From Vesta saturnalis (Eukaryota; Arthropoda; Insecta; Coleoptera; Lampyridae), in NCBI GenBank assembly GCA_036346205.1, contig JARFJB010001987.1, positions 1,242,001 to 1,306,000 of the forward strand: a stretch of 64,000 nucleotides of DNA, given 5' to 3'. Positions within the stretch are counted from its first letter, which is position 1, and every line of letters starts with the position of its first letter. The notes beneath the pieces are model-generated. The model made no database searches, was not told the origin of the DNA, and saw only the letters and a program-made list of their open reading frames with translations. Of the stretch, positions 46,149-56,749 are shown piece by piece. Position numbers and translations under genes: made by a program.

Positions 46149-47005
46149 TGTATATTGAAATCCAATTTTGCCAATAGATTAAAGTAAGCTCATGTATGAA
46201 TAAATTCCATACCAAAGATTTTTTTTACCTTTAAAAATAACTGAGATACGCCTACTTAAATTACTACATAAAAATGTCAGTTTTTAGTTAACTTTGCAAA
46301 TATCTCAAAAACTGTAAGATTTAGCTTGTAAGTAATTCTTATAAAAAAGATGTTAAATTATAAGGAGAATCGAAAAATAAAATAATATATAGGGTGTTTT
46401 ATTTAAAAATCAAAAGTTCTATATTGTACCGCTTTTATATTACACCCGGTAGAAACCAAACTATTTTTAGATTATGCAGCTTATAAAAATAGACAACTTT
46501 CGTATTTAAACTTACCTTCTAAGTTTAATGGCTAAGGAGCTATCGACCGAATACGCACTATTGGGACACCCTGTATATGATGGCAATGTATCATCTGTTA
46601 TGGAAATTGTAGAATTTGCCAAGGAAACAATAAATATTGATGTAGAAGTTGCCAAGTCGTGGCCTAAAGGTGTAAATTGTGTTAGTGCAGTGCAGTGCAA
46701 AGCCTAATATGTCAATTTCAATCATTAGAATTTGATGCTGAACATGGAAAAGTGTATGGAAGGGGTACATTTAGTGATGATTATTTAGATAATCTAGTGT
46801 ATAAGTACGTGGGAGGAATACGTCTTTGTGAGAAATACTTTCACTCACATGAAGATTGTGTAGAGTGCATTTATTGTATGAAGCGATTAATAGAAAACCT
46901 TAAAGAAATATCTTTTGAACAATTTGTACACGAAATAAAACGTCATTTGCCGAATTATAATCATCAGGTGAACTCAACAGGTGAAGTAGGTGCGCATGTA
47001 TGAGT

Positions 47006-47289
47006 CAAAAAACAAAGTTCATTATGTAGTGGAATGAGAGTAGGCGCATAGTCAAGCGCGTAAAAGAGAACGAGAACAGAATACTGTAGTAAAATAATTT
47101 CACCAGTCCTCTAAAATCAACATCGTGATTACGTGTTTGTAAAACGCTTTAGTAGTATATACATGTAGTATTGTATGTATATATTAATATAAATAAAAAT
47201 TTAATGCATAATAATATTACAGTATATATAGTTAATCGTACATAACGTATTATATATACTCGAGGTAAACTTTTTATTCATGTATTTAA
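47006..47289. other. AT-rich spacer
   Basis: Nothing recognised. Confidence 0.35.
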
Positions 47290-47580
47290 TAAAATTAATA
47301 ATTTTTAATTATTATGTAATGTTTTGGTAGAAATCCATGTATTGTGAGAACTATCAAAACCCAACCACTTAAAGATAGAGTTATTTCTTTGACGTCGTAT
47401 TACATGTTCAACTAGGTGAATGTCAGGATATTTAATACTTTGAAGTTCTGGCTCATACAAACGCCCTTGAATCTCTTGATCTCGACTATCACGTAATGTA
47501 TACATAATTGGGCTTGAACGTTTTACTACTGATATTCGAAAAACTTCGTAACTCCAATTAGGTGTGTAACCCTTAAAGAA
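47290..47580 (-). pseudogene. Polinton-type integrase C-terminus with chromodomain
   Basis: The minus strand reads GYTPNWSYEVFRISVVKRSS, then YTLRDSRDQEIQGRLYEPEL, the short SH3-like tail of the integrase. A chromodomain-like block follows (DIHLVEHVIRRQRNNSIFKW and LGFDSSHNTWIS). This architecture, with KWLGFDSSHNSW-type ends, is typical of Polinton and related integrases. The catalytic core is not adjacent; a core fragment of the same type lies at 31600-31925 on the other strand. Confidence 0.82.
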
Positions 47581-47764
47581 TAGGCTTCAGCTGAAAATTT
47601 TTATTTCTATGTTCAGATTTTTTCGAATAATCCGCCGAAATGTATCCTTTTTAACAAGAATTTGGTATGGATATCTAAAACATACATAACCTCAATATTA
47701 TCTTATTCTGTTTATACCTAGCTCTACAACTTTGATAAAATTTTTGGTCATTTGTATTTTGATG

Positions 47765-49880
47765 CACCATGGTCCACAGTGGGAAAAAATAAGCGGTCCA
47801 TACTGGGATATGATAACATAATGAGGTCCATGCTGAAATACGCTAAAAAACATGCTAAAAATTTTCATTCTTTGCAGAATTGAATATGCCGAGACATCCA
47901 AGATCCCAACTGTCAGCAGTTTTTGAAAAAATCAGAGAGGATCATGAAGAAAATACATATGATTTTGAATTCGGACGAAGCCATGGATTCAAACCAATAT
48001 TTACAAGTAGAGAGGAGCAGCTATTAAGCGAGTACATAATTGAATCTTGTGAAATGTGTTACGGCTTAACATTATTAAATACTCGTGAATTAGATTACAA
48101 GTATGCCATTACTAATAATAAAACGGTGCCTCGAGCTTGGCAAGAGAAGAAACGAGCTGGAGTCGAATGGATGAATAATTTTAGGAAACGACACCCTATG
48201 TTATCGCTTCGAAAACCAGAAGCAACTAGCCTTGGTAGGGCGACCAGCTTCAACAAGCACAATGTGGCTACATTTGTCAACAACTTGAGAAATGTGATAA
48301 CGAAACATAATATCCAGCCGAACCAAATATACAATTGTGATGAGACTGGTGTCACCAATGTGCATAAACCCGGGAAGGTACTTGCTAACATTGAACAAAA
48401 ACAAATTGCAAAAGTAACAAGTGCTGAACGAGGCACATTAATAACAATGTGCGCCGCAATATGCGCTAATGGAACTTTTGTGCCTCCATTCTTTATATTC
48501 CCAAGGAAAGTATTTAAGCCTTTCATGCTTACTGGAGCTCCTCTAGGATCAGACGGTGCAGCTTATCCCTCTGGTTGGATGACAGGCGAAAATTTTGTGA
48601 AGTATATAGAGCACTTTATCAAACACGTGCGATGCAGTAATGAATTCCAAGTTCTATTAATTCTTGATAACCATGAGAGCCGTTACGATGTTCGTGTGCT
48701 GAATATGTGTAAAGATAATGGGATTATTTTATTGACATTGCCGCCCCACTGCAGCCATAAATTACAACCGCTGGACGTGAGCTGCTTCTTTCCATTTAAA
48801 AGCTATTATAATGAAGGAGTTGATGACTGGATGCTAAATCATCCTGCCGTACCTGTTGGTATTGCCTACCCTAAAGCATTTACTCCTGTCAATATTCTCA
48901 GCGGATTTAAAGCAACAGGAATAGCACCCCTGAATTCACAAATTTTTTCAGAGAGTGATTTTATGTCATCTTATGTCACTGATAGGCCCAAAGAAAATGA
49001 AAATGGAAATGGTGACGAAAATAAGGCTAACGAAGGTGTTCAGGATATGGAAGATGTTCAGGATGTAGAAGAACCACGACATGTCAGCCCAATTCCTGGC
49101 CCATCCAATATAGTAACCCCTCAGCAAATCAGGCCACATGCCAAAGCTGCTCCTAGGAAAAACCTTAGGAAAGGCAGAAAGAAGCTACAGTGATCAATAA
49201 TAACAGATACCCCCGTAAAAGATGCCATAGAACAGCATAAAGAAAGATTGGCTAAAAAAGCAATTTCAGAAGAGAAAAAGCAGAAGGCTAAAAAAGTTAA
49301 ACGTCAAGTTTTTAATGACGACATTAGTTCGAACAGTGACGTTAGTGAAGAGATTTGCAACGATTCTAGCGATTTAGAAAGCTTCACATCAGACTATCAA
49401 GATTTGTCTATTCAAGAGCAGGACTATGTTATAGTAAGATACGTGACAAAAAAAAACTGTTAAAAATTATGTTGGTCAGATTATTAAAATAAATGGAGAT
49501 GAATATAATATCTCCTTTATGAAGAAAATTGTGGCCGGCAAATTTGTTTTCCCTGACAAACCCGATGAAGATACCGTAGTAGCAGAAGATATTTTACTAA
49601 AGCTGCCCCCTCCCTCCATTAGTGGAAGTACAGCTAGGGCTGCTCGCCAGTTTATGTTCCTTGTGAATTTTTTCCAATTTAAAATAGACTAAAACTATGC
49701 ACTATGGACCACTATGATTCCCACAATGAACCATGTAGTGGTTCATAGTGGGACTAGTGGTCCATAGTGGAACTTGTTGAATAACATTTATTATAAATAA
49801 AGGATTACTTGAAATTATTATTAGTTTGCTAGTTTACATCCATACCCAGACTGGTCCCACTATGGACCAGTTTACCCTAC
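47765..49880 (+). mobile_element. pogo/Tigger-type element with subterminal GGTCCATAGTGGG repeats
   Basis: The transposase gene is bracketed by variants of GGTCCATAGTGGG. On the left they lie at 47769, 47792 and 47822. On the right they lie in both orientations at 49698, 49720, 49737, 49761 and 49846-49856. Exact termini and a TA duplication could not be assigned. Confidence 0.65.
47878..49692 (+). pseudogene. pogo/Tigger (DDE_1) transposase, nearly intact
   Basis: A splice-acceptor-like TTCTTTGCAG precedes 47878, so the N-terminal helix-turn-helix may be in a missing upstream exon. From 47886 (MPRHPRSQLSAVFEKIREDH) the frame holds a CENP-B-like second HTH region (FTSREEQLLSEYIIESCEMC, WMNNFRKRHPMLSLRKPEAT). 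The DDE domain has IYNCDETGVTNVHKP, FQVLLILDNHESRYDVRVLN and PPHCSHKLQPLDVSCFFPFK (35 residues between the last two Asp). GFKATGIAPLN follows. The frame is open for 437 codons to a TGA at 49191-49193, continues in the same frame to 49460, and shifts by one base at an A run (49449). It ends ISGSTARAARQFMFLVNFFQ at about 49690. One nonsense codon and one frameshift separate it from an intact gene. Confidence 0.9.
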
Positions 49881-50060
49881 TCCTATGCTTTTTGAGTTAC
49901 TGAATCCACTTCTAATATCAGTTTTCCTATGTAATGTAGAATAGTTTAGTTTTAGTTAAATATAGTTTGTAAATTTAGGTATGAGTCAGACTTTTAGAGA
50001 AGATTTGAGATGTTAAGGAAAGCAGGTCACGTGAGATATCTATGGCTTAGAAAATTTGTG
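49881..50060. other. Spacer
   Basis: Nothing recognised. Confidence 0.3.
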
Positions 50061-50069
50061 TAGATCATG

Positions 50070-50470
50070 AAAATGCAATCATTTTGAAAATCGATCCATA
50101 AATAAAAAAGTTACAATTAAACATACAAATTATATATTTTCCAAAATGTGTTGGACCAATCATAATTAATCAAGTTTCTATGTACAATGTTATATTACTA
50201 TGGATTTTATTGTTTGTATAGAAAGTCTATATAAGGATGTGCATTGGAAATTTCTGTCTCTCTTGTAAATTTTATCTAAGTTAAACATGTAAACAAAATG
50301 CATGTCAAAATTTTAATCATTCTCGGTAATTAAATCGGTTAACCTAAAATAACTGAGAAAGTTCCAATAATTTAATTAAAATAAGTGTGGTTATAAAATG
50401 TCGATTTAAAATAAAAAGTTCTTGTTACGAATTGTTTACGTGTTTTAATTTTACCCAAAATAATTTAACC
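50070..50470 (+). repeat. LTR-like promoter repeat, possible third copy
   Basis: GGACCAATCATAATTAATC near 50153, CTATATAAGGA near 50228 and TCTGTCTCTCTTG near 50254 appear in the same order and spacing as in the copies at 6350-6760 and 8920-9400. A later AATAAAAAG is at about 50408. Base-level similarity is low, so this is tentative. Confidence 0.35.
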
Positions 50471-50783
50471 GAATCTTAGAAAATCTTAAATAAGAAAAAT
50501 TAGTATAAAATTATTGCCATAATTAGAGCAGTTACCTATGGTCGAATTATTAATTCGGAAATAATAATTTTAGAAATTAATTGCTTCCATTATCCAAAAG
50601 CAATATAGTGTATCCTTCCAATTCAATTGAATGTGAGATTCCAATACTGCAGAATAAGTACACCAATGGAGCAGAAGATTATACTACGCTGGTAATCATA
50701 CATCGTGGGATATATTTACTTGTATCCTTAGTAAATATAATAAGAAGTGGTACGCTTTCATTGGAGATCCGGTACACCTAATG

Positions 50784-50786
<3 letters not shown>

Positions 50787-50848
<62 letters not shown>

Positions 50849-50871
50849 GTGTGTGTGTGTGTGTGTGTGTG
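50787..50871. repeat. (TA)n followed by (TG)n microsatellite
   Basis: TA array to about 50845, then TG array to 50871. Confidence 0.97.
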
Positions 50872-51005
50872 AAGGGTAGGAAAGAATTTCGGTATCAAGC
50901 TGGATACAGTGCAATTACACATAAATTTTATAATAGTCCAGTATTATTTGTATAAAAGTAATTATACTTACCGTAAATTTTACAATTGCATATTGCTGTG
51001 GTCAT

Positions 51006-51690
51006 GTGTATTTACAAACGCTACCTTTTGAGAGTGGGAATTTTATCTTTAATATTACTAAAAAGTGGGTTAATAGTTTTTATATTATAATATGCAAAAC
51101 GTATTCTAAACCAATCAGAAAAGTATACTCTATACCCTGTGTTGATTGTGATAAAATTTACGTAGGTCAGACTTCTCAGACACTAAAAAATAGGTTAACG
51201 CAACAGAAAAGTGACTGTAAGTTAAAAAATAAAAAGAAATTTTGCGCTTTAGCTTCACATTCTCAGGATTTAAATCATCAACCAAATTTTAGTTGTATAA
51301 AATCATTAGAAAAAGAGATTATTTTTAGAAATATTTCATATTAAAAAAATACCAGTTGCGTTAAACTATAAAAGTGATATGGATAATCTTAGCGTTATTT
51401 ATTCTTTTAGAAATGTAATTTTTGTTATCTTATATTTAGGATTCATTACTGTGAGATTTGTACATAATATTTATTAAGATAGCTGTTTATTACTTCCGTC
51501 AACAAATGTCGTGTTTATACCTGTTTGTTAAATTTAATTTCTATTTTTAATGTAACTATATAGTAAGTTAGACTCCCGAAATACTGTTAACTTGTTATTT
51601 ATCTTTATTACTCGTTTACTGTAGTTTCTCCCTGAAGAAGCATTGAATAAATGCGAAAGATTGTACATATAGTCAGTAGTCGTTACGTGA
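51006..51690 (+). mobile_element. Penelope-like element, 3' end with GIY-YIG endonuclease
   Basis: The frame 51006-51346 contains IRKVYSIPCVDCDKIYVGQT, SQTLKNRLTQQKSDCKL, ALASHSQDLNH and SLEKEIIFRNISY, the GIY-YIG nuclease domain of Penelope-like elements (the first motif reads VYSIP-KIYVG with its CxxC pair). After a shift, LNYKSDMDNLSVIYSF follows, the typical tail. The reverse transcriptase is absent, so the copy is 5' truncated. The 3' untranslated part ends near 51690 and contains a hammerhead-like core at 51631-51657. Confidence 0.85.
51629..51659 (+). ncRNA. Hammerhead-ribozyme-like core (candidate)
   Basis: CTGAAGA is followed by a GCAT-loop-ATGC hairpin and then GAAA, the conserved CUGANGA, stem II and GAAA order of a hammerhead core. 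It lies in the 3' region of a Penelope-like element, where such ribozymes are known. I could not close stems I and III or place a convincing cleavage triplet, so it may be degenerate. Confidence 0.4.
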
Positions 51691-52330
51691 TCACAATATC
51701 GTACACATTTACCGGTAAAAGCTGTATCTTGCAAACCAACTTTAACCCACCGATATTTCTTGATAATGAGTCGGAATATTCAATGGGATTGACTAGTTTT
51801 AAATCTTTCAATACTATACAAAGCGTTACTTCAAAGAATAACCAACTCGAATTTGGAAGAGATAAAATTACAATACCAGCAGGGTCATACTAAATCGCGG
51901 ATGTGAATAAACATATTAATGAGACAGTGGAGTATTTAATTTACGAGCGAATAATAATACTATGAAAGCAACACATAACATTAGCTTCAATGCAGAAAAT
52001 TCGATAGGACCTATGCTGGGATTTAACAAAACAGTTTAAAAGGTTCGCAAAGTCCATACCTCTGATAATCCTATTAAATTTATTAAAAGTAACTCATTAA
52101 TTATCGAGTGCAATATAACAAGTAGAAATTTAAAAATGGTGAGTCATCAAAGAGATGGAACCACCTAAGACAGCTGTAATACGATGCCGTCATAGTCGAT
52201 GTACAAGAGTTTAAAATTTCAAATGCTTTTATACCGAAAGAACTCGTAATTTTTAATGGAACAAAAGTTGCCCACTATAGGTTTAAATCTCCGTATCCAT
52301 GACATACGTTAGGTGCGGAGAATAGCAGTC
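51690..52330 (+). pseudogene. Polinton-type minor capsid (penton-like) protein, decayed
   Basis: The plus strand reads YTFTGKSCILQTNFNPPIFL, DNESEYSMGLTSFKSFNTIQ and then FGRDKITIPAGSY. After stops and shifts it continues with ISFNAENSIGPMLGFNKTV and SDNPIKFIKSNSLIIECNIT. The pattern TNFxPPIxLDNxSxYxxGLTxFxSFNTI, followed by a SIGxxLGF block and an IECNI block, is one I associate with the second jelly-roll (penton-type) structural protein of Polintons in insects. The reading is broken in at least three places. Assignment is from motif memory and needs a profile search. Confidence 0.6.
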
Positions 52331-52367
52331 AAGCTACTTGGTGAATGGATAACCAACACTGTATAAA

Positions 52368-52600
52368 ATGGGAAGAGGGGATACACCACCACACCAATTT
52401 CGAAGAAGTCTCAGTCGATTGATTCAACCAACAGATATTATCTACGTCAAGGGTAGAGAGAAAGCTGAAAATTTGTTACCCAGTCCCTTATTGAACTTGA
52501 TGAATATTAAGCTCTTCCTGCTTTGCAACAAGTTTGTTACTATCATTGTCAATCATTATGTCACTACACTCTGTCTAATGTGTACGATACTTATGTAATG
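52368..52600 (+). pseudogene. Small frame after the penton-like remnant
   Basis: Open from 52368 to 52598 with RRSLSRLIQPTDIIYVKGRE near its start and a hydrophobic end. It directly follows the capsid-type remnant and is probably a scrap of the next Polinton gene. No firm family. Confidence 0.3.
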
Positions 52601-52787
52601 CAGTAAATCTTGTATACTTTTTTTTAATAACAAAATTGAAAATATTCATTGTTTATTTCTTTTCTATGTATCACACAATATTAGTACATTCTTTCTTTTC
52701 TTAACACCTTTCGCTTTCTTAACCACTTGATAATTAGCAAGCTTTAGACAATACATCAACACCGATGAGTACGATTCTGGCGTTGCC

Positions 52788-54850
52788 ATTGTAACGAACC
52801 GCAAGTCATTACTTCAAAATTTTTTAATTAATTAATTATTTAACAATCAGCCCTCGTAAAAGAAATGATGTAAGCTTTCTTAGTATTCAACCACCTGGAA
52901 AACTTAATCTAATATTTCTTAGTATTCCGTATTACTCAGTACCTAACTTAATATTTCTCATTATTTCGTTTGATAGCACAACAAAAATTAATTTGTTTCC
53001 ACTCCAACGTAGATTTCATAAAACATCGAAAGTTTTATACGTCAGAGTAATCTCCGCCAATTACAAATAGGATTCCCCCAAACAGAAGCCACCACCGCCT
53101 ACCGAGGGTCCTCTATAAAAACCGCGCCGCGCACCGTAAAAATATATATCTATCTATAGATCTCTATCTATCGGTATTTAAAAACGCGCCCCGTAAACGC
53201 ATCCCGCCGCCGAGAATTTTATTTAGTTGGTTTCACCAGCTCCTGTATTAGTTAGTCCGTTTGACTAACTCCGATTCCAGAAAACCTGCACGTGACGGTT
53301 GCGTTAAAGTAAATCGCCGCAGACCTAGTGATCGCCACCGCGAGTTTAGCTCCCCGTATTTGCGAACGCGCACCGTGAATCTTTTGTAAATAGCTATCCT
53401 CGATCTTTGTGATTAACGACACGTAAGTTTGTAGACTAATTCAGTACTCATAAACACCAGCACACACTAAAACCCCAGACCGCTACGGGCAATAGCCACG
53501 AGGTAGTCGGGAGATCACAAACGCAAACACACCAACCCCCAGACCGCTACGGGCAAAAGCCACGAGGTAGTCGGGAGATCACAAACACAAACACACACCA
53601 ACCCCCAAACCGCTACGGGCAAAAGCCACGAGGTAGTCGGGAGTATACAAACGCAAACATACACTAAAACCCCCAGACCGCCACGGGCAAAAGCCACGAG
53701 GTAGTCGGGAGATCACAAACGCAAACACACCAACCCCAGACCGCCACGGGCAAAGCCACGAGGTAGTCGAGTATACACCACCACGCTAACATATACCTCA
53801 CGACGAGAGCTAAGTAGGACTGCATAGACCTGCAGCTTTCATCATTTACGCTCACTTACATTCTAAACACCTGAATTCACCAGCTCGCTGGCAAAGACCG
53901 AAGTGCCTGTAATCACAAACGAATTAAACGTAGAGTATCCGTCAAAGACCTGTAGAGAAAACCGTCCATCGATGACCACGCGCTTAGTAAACGAATTTCA
54001 AGAAAGCAATCAATTAATTGTTTTCCACCAGCTTATTCCGCAAGTATAAAAACCGCCTTTAATAAATACGCGTTTTTGTGCGTATACCAGTAAGTAACGT
54101 TCAATTATATCTACGTGAGATTTCGTTCATTTGCATAAAGGAAATCATCGCCATAAAATTACATCCTCAGATAACGTGCAGAGATAAATTATACAACCAA
54201 ACTTGTATAATCCGCCCAGTCTACATTTAATGCGAGAATAAACCTCTGAAGATAAGTCATATTTTCAAACATAATACATCGCGAAAGTAAATTGCTTCAC
54301 GAAGCATACGCGCCTGTCCGTCTTCAGAAATTACTAAAGGTAAAGAGCCGCACGCAATTAGACCGGTACAACCGTCATGCGTACTATCATGAACTCGGAT
54401 ATCGATTTTCACTAGTGACCTAGATTCGCGCAACCTCGTTTTGAATAATAACCAGTAGTTTGTTTATAAATTCTTTTCTGCTGTAAACAGGGCCGTATCC
54501 AGCATAAATAATTAATTAAACACCACGTTATTAATCATTTAAATATTACGGTCATTATTGAGTGTAACTAGGGTGTATTAAAATCTATTTTCCAGAAGCG
54601 ACTTCGACAACAATAAGCTGTCGCATCGAGCGAGTGGAAGGAAGGACGCCCCGACGCCGCCGTCTCAATCAGGACGTCCAGTTGTTTATTATTGTCACAG
54701 TTTATGTTAGTTGATTTAGAATAAGTGTGAATATATATTAGCTTTGGATAATATAGGAAAATATATTTTTAAACCATTTTATTTTAATTATTTTATGTGG
54801 ACAGTGTAGAGCTAAGATTAAAGATACCGACGAACCCACCCCCCCCTCTT
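52788..54850 (+). repeat. LTR-like GC-richer block (putative Gypsy-type LTR)
   Basis: Begins TGTAACGAACCGC, like the ends of the LTRs at 27893 and 41338 (TGTAAAGAACC, TGTAACAACTC). It has a TATA box in CTCTATAAAAACCGCGCCGC (53112), a GC-rich leader, a tandem repeat block, and a CAGGGCCGTATCCAGC segment near 54490. It ends in an AT-rich part before a pyrimidine/C tract at 54838. It is organised like those LTRs but not clearly the same family. The right boundary is uncertain. Confidence 0.5.
53465..53773 (+). repeat. Five-copy ~65-bp tandem repeat
   Basis: GCCACGAGGTAGTCGGGAG recurs five times (near 53495, 53559, 53625, 53692 and 53755), each preceded by ACCG-(C/T)-ACGGGCAA. The units are separated by AC-rich linkers of slightly different length. 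The units differ by single bases and small indels. Confidence 0.92.
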
Positions 54851-54871
54851 TAGTTTAAATTTAAAGACCGA

Positions 54872-55297
54872 TTGCAGTTTAGCCGCGGCAAATATAAAAA
54901 TTGCAAGAAAGGACCTTACACCATGGGCCCTGCTTATAGTTACGATTCTGACCATTACGATAATGACGCACTGAGACTGCAACGACTCCTAATAGAGAGA
55001 CCTGTTGACTTTTGCAAAGAAATCATCGTTAAAGAAAGCAGCGATGATGAGGATTTAATAGATATTCTGACAAACAACCTACAACGACTGGTGAATAGCG
55101 CTCAAGAACTCATAGCTACCATACAACAAAACAGTGCACAGGAACTTGTTTATGACAGCATACAGGACTACGACAATGACGCTGGCAGCCTTCCTGATAA
55201 CAATGACTACGCTCAGGTCTCCAGTATCATGGGGATAACGCAAACGACCATGACGAACAGGACGACCACTGGTTTTGGGCTACCTACATCCCTATGA
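54872..55297 (+). CDS. Hypothetical acidic protein, 141 codons
   Basis: Open from 54872 to 55297. It is rich in Asp, Asn and Gln, with YDSDHYDNDALRLQRLLIER, a SSDDEDLIDIL acidic patch and a probable coiled segment LQRLVNSAQELIATIQQNSA. It ends in Thr-rich sequence. It follows the LTR-like block directly, so it might be a gag-like start of that element, or a chance or host frame. No domain recognised. The first Met is internal (54922) if a normal ATG is needed. Confidence 0.3.
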   Translation: MQFSRGKYKNCKKGPYTMGPAYSYDSDHYDNDALRLQRLLIERPVDFCKEIIVKESSDDEDLIDILTNNLQRLVNSAQELIATIQQNSAQELVYDSIQDYDNDAGSLPDNNDYAQVSSIMGITQTTMTNRTTTGFGLPTSL

Positions 55298-56740
55298 CTA
55301 TGTTGCCGTCTATCTACAACATAATGAGAGCGATAACGTAGGGGGCAAAGCCAGAGCAACTCCGCGTTCCCAATCATCGCTGAGTGGTACTGGATCTTCT
55401 ACGCTCATCGCGTTATCCGTTGTGATCATCTCACATTCACGGTATGTATTCTCTCCATACTAATTTTTCCCACGCCGCACACACAAAAGAACGTGAACAT
55501 CATAATAGTATTTTCAAGGTCTCTTTGCCTTAGCAATTAGCTAATTAGTGGGTTTTTCCAAAAGCCCCCTAGAGGTATTTGAATAGTGAAAGGTTGTTAC
55601 TGTGTTTACATAACTGGGAAATCCAGAAAATAATTACTTTATATTAATGATTGTTGAAACCGTTAAGTACTTTATATTGCCAATTTAGAAACAAAACGCA
55701 GAAAGTGAATGTGACCATGACTATAAGCAACAAAATCCAGCCGTTATACACACTCGTGTCAACCTGTTCTTCCAATACGATTACCAATAACACTGGTAAG
55801 TGATCGTTTTTGGTGTTAACCCTTATTTTATTTCATTACCTGTACAGATTTTTAATATCATGATTCATAGCCACCACCATCCCATCTCGGTCTAAACCTG
55901 TTGTAAACCTTCACGCGATCAACACTCGCTTGTTATACCTTAATCCGTACATCTACAGCGTTATGTAATTAATATTATTATGGTTGTATAATGATGATGC
56001 CCTGTACGGACCTGTATTTCAAGTAAATCGTTCAGTTTAACCGGATTAAATGTTTAGGATAACTAAAAGAACACTTCACTTCACTTAAGCCTCAGCAGGA
56101 TATCAGAATTTGTGGGTTTTCCCATTTCAAATAGACATTCTATACTTACGTTTAAAAAAAATATTTCTATACATAATAATTAAGAACATGTGTATTCATT
56201 TACTTATATAATAAAATACATTATGATATTACTGATCCATTATCTATTAATTTCTTCCGGTTGCTCTTGGATATCTTGAATCACACACACAATTTATTTA
56301 TTTAACGTACATTCACATAAACTGCAGTAAGGTTTACGCTAACTAGTCGCTAATAAACAATTTAACAACTTGACAAAACAAAAAATCACTAGAAAAACTA
56401 AAAATAACGTTCATTTGACCTTCAAAAATAAGACAAAAGCTAACGTAAAAATATTTTCTTTAAAGTATTAAATTTATAATTGGATCCAACTTTTGTTCAT
56501 TTACATTATCAAATTTGTTGAGGTTTACTAAAAGAAAATTTTTTTTTACAAAAATTTGAACGTCTAAAGTGAGCTTAAGTTGTACCTAATTATAAAACAT
56601 AATCATATTACCCACTATATAACACTATCGCATTACATTCCCCATAACTCATACTTCACTTTTTTATTTTTAGCAAAATGACGAATTCAACCACTCTTCC
56701 AATTTGTAGTGGACACATTTATAGTTTCTATAGCGAGTAT
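55298..56740. other. AT-rich intergenic stretch
   Basis: No ORF, transposon or RNA gene that I can support, apart from a short frame near 55275-55463 without recognisable features. Confidence 0.4.
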
Positions 56741-56749
56741 GGTAGAATT

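Larger units (their letters stand above)
44654..46575 (-). mobile_element. Long-TIR DD41D (rosa-like) element, internally rearranged
   Basis: TACAGGGTGTCCCAATAGTG at 44654 is matched by its complement ending at 46575, with TA on both sides (44652-44653 and 46576-46577). The inverted arms are about 410 bp (44654-45060 and 46165-46575). Each arm has the inward motif (TTAAATAAAACACCCTATAT at 44822 and its complement near 46388). Between the arms lie a transposase remnant (45115-45640) and then two direct copies of a 175-bp segment (45620-45790 and 45975-46148). These flank an inverted copy of the transposase 3' end (45795-45905). Confidence 0.88.
44246..47005 (+). pseudogene. Unidentified ORF split by a DD41D element
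   Basis: ATG at 44246 opens MENILDQAVKKAKVVSVINS, and then YVSVGLSSQFN. After a shift at about 44400 come PVLKLGGSKGN, LIDNQEANYFYTPEGSWLPT and KMGSKTVTYETINKKKVICK, before the transposon at 44654. Beyond it, from 46576, the plus strand reads VMEIVEFAKETINIDVEVAK and SWPKGVNCVS. After another shift it continues with FDAEHGKVYGRGTFSDDYLD, YVGGIRLCEKYFHSHEDCVE and FEQFVHEIKRHLPNYNHQ, and stops at 47003. That both flanks are coding-like in the same direction suggests one interrupted gene of two proteins or one. I recall no certain family; it could belong to a virus-like or Polinton-like element. Confidence 0.4.

Noticed and set aside
53515..53855. Overlapping minus-strand frames with repeated LPTTSWLLPVAVWG motifs
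   Set aside because: The repeated peptide is only the translation of the 65-bp tandem DNA repeat; there is no start context or homologous protein.
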